Positions 7,985-17,500 are shown, counted from the stretch's first letter. The stretch: 48,318 bases of DNA from Candidatus Epulonipiscium sp. (GCA_012521395.1 JAAYML010000048.1:1-48318); one strand, 5' to 3'. The notes: generated from the letters alone by a model not told the origin. Program-made: numbers and translations.

Positions 7985-9106
7985 ATGTTAATGGAATATT
8001 TAAATGCCCTGTTTTTTATTTTTGTGGCTGAAATGGGGGATAAGACTCAAATTTTGGCCATGATGTTTGCGACGAAATATAAAATGTCTAAGGTACTTTT
8101 AGGGGTTTTAATTGGTTCATTTTTGAACCATGGCATGGCTGTTTTATTTGGTTCTTTAATTGGGGGAGTGATACCTGAAAATGTATTGCAAATTATAGCA
8201 GGTTCTGCATTTATTTTCTTTGCTCTGTGGGGATTAAAAGAAGAGGACGATGAGGAAGAAGAAAAGACGTCTAAAAAGCTGGGTCCTGTTTTTACAGTAG
8301 CAGCTGCTTTTTTTATTGGAGAATTAGCGGATAAAACGCAGTTAACAGCCATCACCCTGGCAGTCAATGCTGACTATCCTTTTATTGTTTTATTGGGCAC
8401 AGTCAGTGGTATGCTTTTAACCAGTAGTTTAGGAATTATTATAGGAAGTAAACTGGGGGATAAAATTCCTGAATTGGCTTTGAAAATGATTTCCTTTGGC
8501 GTATTTTTAATTTTTGGGACTCTGAAACTTTATACTGCCATTCCCAGTCAATATATCAATTTTTATAGTATAAGTGCTTTTATACTTTTTATAAGTATTT
8601 CCAGCGTGCTGCTTTGCAGACCTATACTGGAAAGGCGCAAAAAAGGCGAAAAGTCTTTATATTTAAAAACAGCTTCCAGTTTGCAGGAATATATGAAGCA
8701 AATGAAAGATAACATCGACGATATCTGTCTGGGGGAAAATCAGTGCGGAAAATGTTTAAAGGAAGGCTGTATTATAGGTTATACAAGAGAAATCATTCAG
8801 GAAGGTATGGAAGATAAGGAACCTTGTTTAGAAGAAGCAGTTCATATTGAACAGTTTTCCATGGAAAAACACTTTGATGAAACAAAACTAATAGAAAGTT
8901 TATGCTGTACCTTTCGCTATCTTTTAGATAATTATGATGATGAACATAAAAGAAATATTGCCAATGCCATAAGAAATAATCTGGAGCTGGCCTTATTTGG
9001 TGAAGCCCTTGAATTTAATGGAGATGAGGAAAGCTATTTAGAGCAGATTAAAGAAAAAGACATATCTACCTGGGAACTCATATTAAAAAGTTTTCAGTCT
9101 GTATAG
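7985..9106 (+). CDS. GDT1/TMEM165 (UPF0016) family cation exporter with Cys-rich tail
   Basis: Both signature motifs of this Mn/Ca/proton antiporter family are present: EMGDKT at residue 16 and ELADKT at residue 113. They lie in two homologous three-helix blocks, and six to seven hydrophobic segments span residues 1-210. An acidic loop (EEDDEEEEK) joins the halves. The family is usually about 190-230 residues long; this protein has an extra 150-residue cytoplasmic tail containing C248-x5-C254-x2-C257-x4-C262, a possible metal or Fe-S site. AAGGAG precedes the ATG by 10 bases. The likely role is manganese efflux; the tail function is unknown. It is flanked by two stalk-domain genes in the same direction but appears to be a separate transcription unit. 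Confidence 0.8.
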   Translation: MLMEYLNALFFIFVAEMGDKTQILAMMFATKYKMSKVLLGVLIGSFLNHGMAVLFGSLIGGVIPENVLQIIAGSAFIFFALWGLKEEDDEEEEKTSKKLGPVFTVAAAFFIGELADKTQLTAITLAVNADYPFIVLLGTVSGMLLTSSLGIIIGSKLGDKIPELALKMISFGVFLIFGTLKLYTAIPSQYINFYSISAFILFISISSVLLCRPILERRKKGEKSLYLKTASSLQEYMKQMKDNIDDICLGENQCGKCLKEGCIIGYTREIIQEGMEDKEPCLEEAVHIEQFSMEKHFDETKLIESLCCTFRYLLDNYDDEHKRNIANAIRNNLELALFGEALEFNGDEESYLEQIKEKDISTWELILKSFQSV

Positions 9107-9122
9107 ACTGAAAACTTTTTTT
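9085..9122 (+). terminator. terminator of the GDT1-family gene
   Basis: A perfect 16-bp stem (9085-9100 with 9105-9120) has loop GTAT and ends in a T run. It overlaps the last codons and the TAG stop. Confidence 0.9.
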
Positions 9123-9228
9123 GTGCCAAAAACTACCTCTTGAAAATTATTAAGAAAATGTTACAATAATATAAGATTAGTTAATACTTTTGATATAAGT
9201 TTTAATAAAATTGAAAAGGATGATAATA

Positions 9229-10227
9229 ATGAAAAAAATCATAGCAAGCATTGCCTTTGCATTCATGATGATTATATTGCCAACAAAGGTTAATGCATCT
9301 TCCTATATTATGCATACAGTAAAATCCGGAGAAACATTAAATAGTATATCAAAAGATTATCAGGTTAATTATGATCAACTGAGCAGGTTAAATGCCGGAG
9401 CAGAGCTTAATGCCGGGAATTTAATTAAAATCCGTCCCATCGGGGGAGGTAAAAGCATTCAAATCTATTTAAATGATCAGTTCGTTTCTTCTGACCAGGC
9501 GCCTTATATGGAAAGGGGACGAACCTTTGTGCCTATCCGCTTTATTGCTGAAGCCATAGGTGTAACTGAAATTAAATGGGATGAAATCAGTGAAGAAGCT
9601 ATTTTGATAAAAGAAGGGGTAACCCTTCGTTTACCTCTTAGAAAAGCCACAGCATTTATTGGTGAAGAATCTTATACTCTAGATGCTCCAATAAACATTT
9701 ACAATGGACGAACCTTTGTACCTGTCCGATTTGTTTCCGAAGTTTTTGATGTTGATGTTAAATGGGATGAGGCAACAGCTTCTGTAAAATTGTATACCAA
9801 AGACTATACACCAGTAAAAGAACCCGAAATGTTATTGTCTCCAGCCAGATCTTCTGCGTATTCGGAAGAAGATTTATACTGGCTGTCAAGACTGGTTCAT
9901 GCAGAAGCAGAGGCAGAACCTTTTGAAGGTAAGTTAGCTGTAGCTAATTGCGTCATTAACCGAAAGAAAAGCAAAGATTTTCCTAATACAATTAAAGGTG
10001 TGATATTTGATACCAATTGGGGTGTACAATATACTCCTGTAGCTAATGGGAAAATATATAATAATCCTTCAGAAGAAAGTATAAGAGCTGCCCGCATGGC
10101 TTTGGAAGGACAAAATAATGTCGGAGAATGTCTTTATTTCTTAAATCCCAAAAAGTCCACAAACAATTGGATTATCAAAAACAGGACTTTTTATCGCAGA
10201 ATTGGTAATCATGATTTTTATCTGTGA
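9229..10227 (+). CDS. LysM / stalk-domain / SleB-type cell wall hydrolase
   Basis: The 332-residue secreted protein has a signal peptide (MKKIIASIAFAFMM, cleavage near VNAS). A LysM peptidoglycan-binding motif follows (HTVKSGETLNSISKDY, about residues 30-72). Next are PF07833 half-repeats (GRTFVPIRFIAEA and GRTFVPVRFVSEV). The C-terminal Hydrolase_2 (SleB/CwlJ) domain spans about 215-332, with LVHAEAEAEPFEGKLAVANC and the catalytic-region Glu in HAEA. This domain is a lytic transglycosylase or amidase acting on cortex or wall peptidoglycan. The ATG at 9229 is chosen because AAAGGA lies 8 bases upstream. The LysM plus stalk plus SleB order suggests wall remodelling during sporulation, germination or growth. 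Confidence 0.8.
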   Translation: MKKIIASIAFAFMMIILPTKVNASSYIMHTVKSGETLNSISKDYQVNYDQLSRLNAGAELNAGNLIKIRPIGGGKSIQIYLNDQFVSSDQAPYMERGRTFVPIRFIAEAIGVTEIKWDEISEEAILIKEGVTLRLPLRKATAFIGEESYTLDAPINIYNGRTFVPVRFVSEVFDVDVKWDEATASVKLYTKDYTPVKEPEMLLSPARSSAYSEEDLYWLSRLVHAEAEAEPFEGKLAVANCVINRKKSKDFPNTIKGVIFDTNWGVQYTPVANGKIYNNPSEESIRAARMALEGQNNVGECLYFLNPKKSTNNWIIKNRTFYRRIGNHDFYL

Positions 10228-10259
10228 AGCCACGCTTTAAGCTTATTATATATTTGCTT

Positions 10260-10310
10260 CCAAAATAGATAGTCAAATTTTTAAGGCTATCTTTTTGGGA
10301 GTATTTTTTT
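10260..10310 (+). terminator. terminator after the SleB-type hydrolase
   Basis: A stem of 12 bp with one bulged T (10260-10272 with 10287-10298) is followed by a run of seven T at 10304-10310. Confidence 0.7.
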
Positions 10311-10338
10311 ATAAAAAATGAATTATTTCTCCTAATTA

Positions 10339-10367
10339 TAGACATATTGTTTAGGCTTTATTATAAT
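10339..10367 (+). promoter_or_regulatory. sigma-A type promoter for the DHH gene
   Basis: TAGACA at 10339 and TATAAT at 10362 are separated by 17 bases, 68 bases before the TTG start. A second TATAAT starts at 10371. Confidence 0.5.
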
Positions 10368-10434
10368 GATTATAATACAAATATTGTAAAAATATTTCGT
10401 AAGATAATGAAAAATTTGATTTAGGGGGATTAAC

Positions 10435-11934
10435 TTGAAACTTTCTGATTTATTAAATTATAGTTCCATTTATATCCAATGTCATGATAATCCCGATGCT
10501 GATGCAATTGCTTCCGGTTATGCCCTGTATGAGTTTTTTAAGAGCAAAGGCAAAAAGGTAAGACTCATTTACGGAGGACCTTTTAAAATTACAAAACCCA
10601 ATCTTAAGCGAATGATAGAAGAATTAAAGATACCTATTGAATTTGCAGAAGAATTATCTTTAAAGGATGAACTTTTGATTACGGTAGATTGTCAATACGG
10701 GGCAGGAAATGTGAAAAAGTTTAATGCAAAAAATGTGGCAATTATAGACCATCATCAACAGGAAATCTATGATGTAGCTCAGGCAGAAATCCGGTCTTAT
10801 CTTGGAAGTTGTTCAACTTTAGTATGGAGGATGCTTTTGGACGAAGGTTTTAAAGTGAATGATTACAAAGATGTAGCCACAGCACTTTATTATGGCCTGT
10901 TTACCGATACCAACAGTTTCATTGAAATCCATCATCCATTGGATAAAGACTTAAGAGACAATATTTATTATGATGCCAGCTTAATTAGAATATTAAAAAA
11001 CTGTAACTTTACTTTAGAGGATATGGAGATAGCAGGGATTGCTTTAATCAGGCATTCTTATATTGATGCTTATCGTTGTGCAATCTTTAAGGTACATCCT
11101 TGTGATCCGAATATACTGGGATTTATAAGTGATTTAGCTTTACAGGTGGATAAAATTGATACATGTATTGTTTATAATGAAACCAATGCTGGGGTTAAGT
11201 TTTCAGTCCGCAGTTGTATAAAGGAAGTTATGGCATCTGAAATGGCTGCCTTTATTGCTGAAGGTATTGGTTCAGGTGGAGGACATACGGATAAGGCAGG
11301 AGGCTTTATCAGTGAAAGTAAATTTAGAGAATTAAATCTTGGAATGAATAAAGACGGCTATCTTCATCATAGGATTAAGGAATACTTTGAAAGCTTTGAT
11401 ATTATTTACAGTAGTCATCATAAGCTGGATCTTAGTACAATGGAAGTTTATAAAAAGAAGAATCTTGTTGTAGGCTTTGTTCCTTCTACCGATATTTGTG
11501 AAGAAGGAACCCCCTTACTTATCAGAACCATAGAGGGCGATTTGGATATTGTTGCTTCAGACGATATTTATATCATGATTGGGATAAAGGGAGAAGTCTA
11601 TCCTATTAAGCAGGAAAAGTTTATAAGCAGCTATAAAGTATTGGGTGAAGCTTTTGTTTTAGAAGGTGTGGAATACTTTCCTTCAATAAAAAATAAAATA
11701 ACAGGAGAATATATTGATTTTAGAAATTATGCTAAAGCCTGTATGTCTACAGGAGAAGTCTTTATTTATGCAAAACCCCTGACAAAAAACACAAAGGTGT
11801 TTACCAATTGGGATCCGGGTAAATATATGTCAGGAAAAGAAGGAGATTATATTGCCGTAAGAAAAGACGATTATCATGATGTCTATATAATCGAAAAATC
11901 AATTTTTAATAAAACTTATCAAAAGTGTGAATAA
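10435..11934 (+). CDS. DHH/DHHA1 family phosphoesterase with extra C-terminal domain
   Basis: The DHH core shows HDNPDADAIAS (residue about 17), the DCQ metal ligand, DHHQ near residue 104, and TDTNSF. The DHHA1 substrate domain carries GSGGGHTDKAGG near residue 280. Such enzymes cleave nano-RNA, pAp or cyclic dinucleotides. About 170 residues follow that are not in the minimal family. They end in a block EGDYIAVRKDD, then DVYIIEKSIFNKTY; I do not assign it with confidence. Translation starts at TTG, supported by AGGGGG 6 bases upstream. The LURP-one-like gene follows after 11 bases, so the two are probably cotranscribed. The substrate cannot be told from sequence. Confidence 0.75.
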   Translation: MKLSDLLNYSSIYIQCHDNPDADAIASGYALYEFFKSKGKKVRLIYGGPFKITKPNLKRMIEELKIPIEFAEELSLKDELLITVDCQYGAGNVKKFNAKNVAIIDHHQQEIYDVAQAEIRSYLGSCSTLVWRMLLDEGFKVNDYKDVATALYYGLFTDTNSFIEIHHPLDKDLRDNIYYDASLIRILKNCNFTLEDMEIAGIALIRHSYIDAYRCAIFKVHPCDPNILGFISDLALQVDKIDTCIVYNETNAGVKFSVRSCIKEVMASEMAAFIAEGIGSGGGHTDKAGGFISESKFRELNLGMNKDGYLHHRIKEYFESFDIIYSSHHKLDLSTMEVYKKKNLVVGFVPSTDICEEGTPLLIRTIEGDLDIVASDDIYIMIGIKGEVYPIKQEKFISSYKVLGEAFVLEGVEYFPSIKNKITGEYIDFRNYAKACMSTGEVFIYAKPLTKNTKVFTNWDPGKYMSGKEGDYIAVRKDDYHDVYIIEKSIFNKTYQKCE

Positions 11935-11945
11935 AGGAGTATACC

Positions 11946-12437
11946 ATGAAATATATAATCAATCAAAAAATATTTAGTATTGGAGATAAATTTGTTATAA
12001 AAGATGAATATGGTTCAGAAAGGTATTTTGTAGAAGGTAAGGTTTTTTCCCTAGGGGATAAACTTAAGATTTATGATAGTAATGGGCAGGAAAGAATTTA
12101 TATTGAACAAAAATTATTTAAACTGTTACCTGAGTATTATCTTTATTTCGACGGGAATTTTGCTGCAAAAGTAAAACAAGCTTTTTCCCTTTTACGACCT
12201 AAATTTCAGATAGAGAGTCCTTTTGGTTCATATAGTGTTGAAGGCGATTTTTTTGGCTATGATTTTAGAATTATGAAAAATAGCCGTCTGGTTGCCCATG
12301 TAAGTAAAAAATTCTTTTCTTTTAGAGATTCTTATGGCGTAGACATTGTAAACGATGAAAATGATCTGTTGATTTTGGCCGTTGTCATTGTTATTGACCA
12401 GGTGATTCATGATGAAGATCACCACCGTAATCATTAA
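11946..12437 (+). CDS. LURP-one-related / tubby-C-like protein (YxjI family)
   Basis: The 163-residue protein matches the LURP-one (PF04525) pattern of short beta strands with repeated hydrophobic/charged periodicity: IFSIGDKFVIKDEYG, FSLGDKLKIYDSNG, and FGSYSVEGDFFGYDF. The fold is a beta barrel around a central helix, related to Tubby and scramblase C-terminal domains. No catalytic residues are known for the family. The tail is rich in His and Asp (DEDHHRNH). AAAGGAG precedes the ATG. It follows the DHH phosphoesterase closely, but its link to that enzyme is unknown. Confidence 0.7.
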   Translation: MKYIINQKIFSIGDKFVIKDEYGSERYFVEGKVFSLGDKLKIYDSNGQERIYIEQKLFKLLPEYYLYFDGNFAAKVKQAFSLLRPKFQIESPFGSYSVEGDFFGYDFRIMKNSRLVAHVSKKFFSFRDSYGVDIVNDENDLLILAVVIVIDQVIHDEDHHRNH

Positions 12438-12470
12438 AATAAATTTTGAAGTCTTATTGTAACCAAAAGC

Positions 12471-12522
12471 AAAAAAATACTTCCAGCACAAATAGAGACT
12501 ATCTGGCTGGAAGTATTTTTTT
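12471..12522. terminator. bidirectional terminator between LURP-one gene and TIR-WD40 gene
   Basis: A perfect 17-bp stem (12471-12487 with 12506-12522) has A7 and T7 flanks and an 18-nt loop. It serves convergent genes on both strands. Confidence 0.9.
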
Positions 12523-12528
12523 AGGTCA

Positions 12529-15507
12529 CTATTCAATAATATAATATTTGATTTTTTCTTCCTTGCTCAGTTTGCGATTTCCCAATTCACTTTTTGCAAT
12601 ACGTACGAGACTTTCTAAATCATACCGCGGCATTAAAATGACGTCTTGATAATTGAAGGATAAGAAATTTGTAAATGAATGATTAATATCAAGTACTTTA
12701 TTGATATAAGCTAATTTTTTATAGTTCACAGGATTCCATAATATGCATTCTCCAAATTCACCAATGGTTATAAGCAGATTTCCATCAGGACTATACCTGC
12801 ATTCTTTTAAAATTTGATTATGTCCTGTAAGTTCTGTCTTATACTGTCCAGTTTCTAAATCGTAAATTTGAATGCTTTTATCATCTAAGCCGACAAATAG
12901 TTCACGGTTGTCATGACTAAATGTAATGACTGAGGGGGCGAACAATAAGTTTTCAATGTAACCAACCATTTCAAAGTTTTTCGTATCGTAAATATAGATT
13001 CTGTCACCTTGATTAAGAGCCAGCAGACTATCATCTTTATTAAAAGCGATTACATTTATTTTGAGGTTTTCTTTGTTTTGAAAAGTATGTAGGATCTTAG
13101 CTGTTTTTATATCATAAAGTGAAAATTCTCCGTCCCATTTGCCGATTAAAACGAACTTATCCTGGTTAGAAAAGAAACTTTTATTTAAATAACTGTTATT
13201 ATTAATAGTCAATAGCTCTTTACAGTTATAGCAATCAAATATTTTAACCATATCGTCAATTTGTAATGCCACTAAAGAGTTGGAAGGGCTATAGTAATAA
13301 TTTGTAAAGGAACCTGTATTTAGAGAGGATAATTCTGAGCCGGAGGACATATCAAAGATTTTAATATATCCCTCTTTAGTCAGAATAGATATTTTGCTTT
13401 CATCAGGTGTAAAATCTGCATTCAAAATAGTTCCTTCTATTCCATTAAGCTTATTAAATAAGGATCTCTTTTCAATATCCCAAATGAAGACTTCTGATTC
13501 TGCAACTGTTAAAACCTTCTGGCCGCTGGGTGAAAATTTACCTTTTTCGATTGTTGAACTATGTCCGCTCATTGTTGTTACATAAGGATTATCTAAAGAT
13601 TTTAATAAATAAGCTTTATTGGAAGTAGAGGCAGATAGTGCAAGTATATTACCCTCTATATCCATTACGGATATGGAATCATTATGATAAATATTCCAGG
13701 AAGGCAGACTAATGCCTATGTCAAGAGAGTAAAACATAATATTTCCGTCCAGGGATGTAGTAACAATAAAGTCGCCATCATTGAATATTTTAAAGTTTGT
13801 TACCTTAGAACCATGGGTAAAAGTAAATAAGATTTCTCCAGAAGATATATCAACGACTTTAACCAATTCATTTTCTGTATAGGCAACAATATTTGAGTTT
13901 ACAGGGCTAAAACTTGCTTCAGCAATGGTGGAGGTGTTTAATTTATGGTTTAAGATGTTTTGAGTACTCTCGGTATCCCATATTTCTATATTACCTGTGC
14001 CGGTACTATAAATATCTGCCGTTTCTAAATCAAAATTTCCTGAGAAGGCAGCTATTTTTTTACCGTCATCACTAAAAAAGACTTTTTTAATATTTTCATT
14101 GGCAGAATTAAGACGATAAAGATTTTTTTGATTTTGGATATCTACTAATTGGATTAAGCCCTGATCTGTCCCCAAAGCAAGGATGGATCCATCTTGGTTA
14201 AAAGCCATGGCATTCACAAGTTCGAAATTTTTTCTTTCGAAAGTCATATGGATGAATACGTTTCCATTGTTGATATCAATTAATTTTAAATGGTTTTTCG
14301 TTGGTTCTTGTTGAATCAATGCAAGGCTTTTTCCATCTGGATTTAATACAAAACGAGGAATAGTAGCTTCTATTTCCCAAAGCTTTACGCCTGTTGTTGT
14401 ACTCCAGGCAGCCAGTCCATCTGAAGTAATCGATACAATTATTTCTCCGTTAGCAGAAAAAGAACTTTGTTCTTTGGAAAGCGTGATGGAATTATGGGGG
14501 AAAGTATAAAGCAAATTACCATTACTTGTGTCCCATAAATAGATTTTCCCATCGTTGCAGACAGTGAACACTTTAGAATGATCTGGACTGATCTGAATAT
14601 TGGACACACTTTTTCGATGATTCAATACAATATCACTCATAAAAGTATTGCTTGTATTGTAGATATTCAATCCTTCAGTCAGGGCATATTCAGCTTCTTC
14701 TACATAAGGACGTTCAGGTTTTTCAAGATTTTTGGGGAGGGCTTCCAAAGCTAAAAGAATAGCAGTTCTTCTATCCCCTTCATTGAGCACTTGTCGGGAT
14801 AAATTTGCTAAGTATAAGGATTGACCTTCAAGGGTTTTATTTACTTGTTGTTTTATTTGTATGGCCTGCCATGTACTAAACGAACCAAAGGCAAGGAAGA
14901 ACAAGGAGAAGCAAATGGAAATCGTAATCACTCTTTTTATAAATCTTTCCCTGTGTCTTTGCCTTAAATCATCAAAGTTGCAGCCTAAAATGGGTGCCAG
15001 TAATCTTAATAATTCTTTTTTTAAATTTTTGATTAATTCTTTTGTATCTTTACCTCGTATATCCGCTGCAAGGGGCTCTACTTCTTCTTTTTCTTCAATG
15101 ACATTTCCTTCATTATCAATCATTTCTTTTGTAACAAAGCGAAGTTGTTCAGGGAAAGCATCAATAGGCTCTCCTTCAATCAAAAGTGCCAGAATTTTAT
15201 CATGTCCATGAAGTTTTGAAAAGGTTTCAATTTCTTTTAATACCCATTTGGATTCAGGCGTTCGTGGAGAACAGATAACAATCAGGTATTCAGAATTTAT
15301 TAAAGCATCTTCTATACTGGCAGCTAAATTACTGGATGTAGGAAGTTCTTCCTTGTCTCTGAAAACACGGTTAATTTTCTTTTTCCCCGTTTTTTTAGCA
15401 ATTTTAGAAGGTACTTTATAGGTTTCTAACATTTTATGAAGTTTTTCAGCGATTGTTTTATCAGGTTCAGTATGACGATAACTGATGAAAGCATCGTATT
15501 TTGGCAT
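12529..15507 (-). CDS. TIR domain - transmembrane - WD40 repeat protein
   Basis: Residues 1-165 form a TIR domain: YDAFISYRHTEPDK (box 1), RVFRDKEEL (about 47-55), and VICSPRTPESKWVLKEIE. E92 sits at the position of the catalytic glutamate in NAD-cleaving TIRs. A basic stretch RQRHRERFIKR precedes one transmembrane helix at about 192-214. After a helical linker, residues about 290-975 hold roughly a dozen WD40-like repeats (for example ISPDHSKVFTVCNDGKIYLWD), enough for two propellers. There is no NB-ARC or other NTPase. By the positive-inside rule the TIR is cytoplasmic and the WD40 part outside. Similar TIR-TM-WD40 proteins occur in many Firmicutes with no assigned function. It lies 73 bases downstream of a second TIR gene on the same strand. 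Confidence 0.85.
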   Translation of the reverse strand: MPKYDAFISYRHTEPDKTIAEKLHKMLETYKVPSKIAKKTGKKKINRVFRDKEELPTSSNLAASIEDALINSEYLIVICSPRTPESKWVLKEIETFSKLHGHDKILALLIEGEPIDAFPEQLRFVTKEMIDNEGNVIEEKEEVEPLAADIRGKDTKELIKNLKKELLRLLAPILGCNFDDLRQRHRERFIKRVITISICFSLFFLAFGSFSTWQAIQIKQQVNKTLEGQSLYLANLSRQVLNEGDRRTAILLALEALPKNLEKPERPYVEEAEYALTEGLNIYNTSNTFMSDIVLNHRKSVSNIQISPDHSKVFTVCNDGKIYLWDTSNGNLLYTFPHNSITLSKEQSSFSANGEIIVSITSDGLAAWSTTTGVKLWEIEATIPRFVLNPDGKSLALIQQEPTKNHLKLIDINNGNVFIHMTFERKNFELVNAMAFNQDGSILALGTDQGLIQLVDIQNQKNLYRLNSANENIKKVFFSDDGKKIAAFSGNFDLETADIYSTGTGNIEIWDTESTQNILNHKLNTSTIAEASFSPVNSNIVAYTENELVKVVDISSGEILFTFTHGSKVTNFKIFNDGDFIVTTSLDGNIMFYSLDIGISLPSWNIYHNDSISVMDIEGNILALSASTSNKAYLLKSLDNPYVTTMSGHSSTIEKGKFSPSGQKVLTVAESEVFIWDIEKRSLFNKLNGIEGTILNADFTPDESKISILTKEGYIKIFDMSSGSELSSLNTGSFTNYYYSPSNSLVALQIDDMVKIFDCYNCKELLTINNNSYLNKSFFSNQDKFVLIGKWDGEFSLYDIKTAKILHTFQNKENLKINVIAFNKDDSLLALNQGDRIYIYDTKNFEMVGYIENLLFAPSVITFSHDNRELFVGLDDKSIQIYDLETGQYKTELTGHNQILKECRYSPDGNLLITIGEFGECILWNPVNYKKLAYINKVLDINHSFTNFLSFNYQDVILMPRYDLESLVRIAKSELGNRKLSKEEKIKYYIIE

Positions 15508-15580
15508 TAAATCACCTGCTTATCTTATTTTAGCCACTGCTAAATGTTTTGCTGGGTCTAATATGAGCAATAAACAATTT

Positions 15581-17401
15581 TCATTTGAAAGGAACAACTT
15601 CTATATTATCATAGCCAATTTCTTTGATTAATTCACAAACTTCCAGTAAATGTTCTGTTGAAACAGCAAAGTTCAAATTAGCTTCACCAATACCAGAAGT
15701 CGTTACGCCAATCACTTTACCGGAATCATCAAATAAGGCTCCACCAGAATTACCATGAGTAATCGGAATAGAAATTTGAATTAAGTGAACACCATCCTGG
15801 TTCCAGGTATTTGATATAATTCCAGTTGATACTGTATTAAAAAGTCCCAGTGGTGAGCCTATTGCTACAGCCATTTCACCTTTTTGAACATCGCTGATTC
15901 CACCTAATCTAACGGGTTCAACACCAATTTGTTCAGTTAATTTTAAAATAGCCAAATCAAGAGCAGGATTAGCACATACAATTCCTTCAACTTCAATGAA
16001 TCTTTCGTCTGTAAGGCGGACATAAGCACTTCTTCCACCTTCGATGACATGAAAATTGGTTACAATGATACCGTCTTCAATGAAAAAGCCACTTCCCTGT
16101 ACTTCTCCTTCTGGTGTGTCAACAAAAACAGCAACAACTTTGTGATCGTTTTCTTCAACAATTTCTTTTACAGATTTTAAAGAATTGTTGTTGATATTAG
16201 CATCTGAAGGAACATAAGCTTGAACGGTATCTTCTGCTTCAATGACTTCTTTTTCTTTCATTTCTTCATAGAAAGAATTAATTTTTTCATATCTGTTTTC
16301 CAGTTCTTCTTGTTTGATGGATTCCATGTAAAGGTATTTTAATTCACCGTCATTTGTTTCAATAATAACGACATTATTATATAAAGAGGCTTCACCTTCT
16401 ATATGCTCTGTTTCTCCAGTTTCTGTTTCCCTGTCATAGTTAGCATAAACGGTAAAATCCATACTCAAAAGATACTCAATACCAAAATCCTTTTTATTTT
16501 TTCCCATTACTTTTACATCATCAAATCGGACAACTTCTAAGCCCATCATGGCAAACAGAACATCTTCCTGAACATTATATAAATCTTTGTATTCTGGTCC
16601 CTGATATCCGTAATTTTGATAAAATTCTGAGCCGCTGTTTGTACGGTCAAGTTCCCGGATGGCTTCTTTTGCGAATTCTATGATTTCTTCTTCTGTAAAT
16701 CTGCTTCCATACAAATCATCATCCTGTTCAACTTTAAAACCAATATCATAAGCACCGTTACTGCTGGTTGTTGTTATTTCTTCTATATAAGATTCATCCG
16801 TGGGAGCCAAAAGAAGTGACATGCCAAAGATGCCTCCTGCTAAAAGAATCAGACACACAACGGCTGCAGCTGATATTCCAATAATTAAAGGTGCCTTACT
16901 TTTTTTTGCCGGGACAGGACGGTTAGGATTAGGGGAATTAAAGTTGTTGCTGTAATCTACAGGTGCTTGTGGTATTACAGCATGGGGAACATTATTTCTT
17001 TGTGCGGCTAAAAGATTTTTTAATAAATTTTCAAGTTTGTATATGCTTTCATATATAGAAGTTACTGTTGCATCGATTTTATAGTTGCTTTGCAGATAGG
17101 CTTCCATATTTTGAGAAGGTATTTTGTTTTCAATGATAAACGGAATAATAATTTTATTGTTTTCCGAAGCTTCTTTGACTTCACGTAAAACATCCTGTGA
17201 AGATTCGGCATTTGATGAATAGATAAAAACCATAGCACGGCAGTTATGAATTGCCTGGAGTATTGCTGCATTGTAATTCTGATTAGCATGAATGTTTTTA
17301 TCAGAATTCCAGCATTTTATACCTTTTTTCTCGAGATTTTCATATATTGCATCGGCTATTGCTTTATCATTTGATGAACTGGAAATAAAAATAAAACTCA
17401 T
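15581..17401 (-). CDS. TIR domain - transmembrane - HtrA-like serine protease
   Basis: The 606-residue protein starts with a short TIR domain (residues 1-125). It contains IFISSSSNDK, then GIKCW, and SSNAESSQDVLREV, with E74 at the NADase glutamate position. A Pro/Asn-rich linker and KKSK lead to one transmembrane helix (about 170-198). Residues 200-400 form an unassigned alpha/beta region. The C-terminal chymotrypsin-fold protease has TNFHVI (His451), ALDLAIL (Asp482) and GNSGGALF (Ser552), a complete triad of the Trypsin_2/HtrA type, but no PDZ domain. Predicted topology: TIR inside, protease outside. It is the first gene of the TIR pair, with a promoter candidate at 17453-17481. Signalling between the protease and TIR is inference. 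Confidence 0.85.
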   Translation of the reverse strand: MSFIFISSSSNDKAIADAIYENLEKKGIKCWNSDKNIHANQNYNAAILQAIHNCRAMVFIYSSNAESSQDVLREVKEASENNKIIIPFIIENKIPSQNMEAYLQSNYKIDATVTSIYESIYKLENLLKNLLAAQRNNVPHAVIPQAPVDYSNNFNSPNPNRPVPAKKSKAPLIIGISAAAVVCLILLAGGIFGMSLLLAPTDESYIEEITTTSSNGAYDIGFKVEQDDDLYGSRFTEEEIIEFAKEAIRELDRTNSGSEFYQNYGYQGPEYKDLYNVQEDVLFAMMGLEVVRFDDVKVMGKNKKDFGIEYLLSMDFTVYANYDRETETGETEHIEGEASLYNNVVIIETNDGELKYLYMESIKQEELENRYEKINSFYEEMKEKEVIEAEDTVQAYVPSDANINNNSLKSVKEIVEENDHKVVAVFVDTPEGEVQGSGFFIEDGIIVTNFHVIEGGRSAYVRLTDERFIEVEGIVCANPALDLAILKLTEQIGVEPVRLGGISDVQKGEMAVAIGSPLGLFNTVSTGIISNTWNQDGVHLIQISIPITHGNSGGALFDDSGKVIGVTTSGIGEANLNFAVSTEHLLEVCELIKEIGYDNIEVVPFK

Positions 17402-17452
17402 TTTTTCACCTCATTAAAAAATTATTAATTATAAATGATTAAACTATTTTAT

Positions 17453-17481
17453 ATTATATACAAAATTCATATTGTTTACAA
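17453..17481 (-). promoter_or_regulatory. promoter for the TIR operon
   Basis: On the minus strand TTGTAA (17481-17476) and TATAAT (17458-17453) are separated by 17 bases, about 50 bases before the TIR-protease start. Confidence 0.4.
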
Positions 17482-17500
17482 TGGTTTTAAAAAATTCCTG

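Noticed and set aside
12228-12536. Minus-strand frame opposite the LURP-one-like gene
   Set aside because: It spans a strong terminator hairpin and reads as the shadow of the plus-strand gene.
12529-15507. TIR-WD40 gene as a STAND or NB-ARC immune ATPase
   Set aside because: No Walker A or B motif lies between the TIR and the WD40 repeats; only a membrane helix and linker do.
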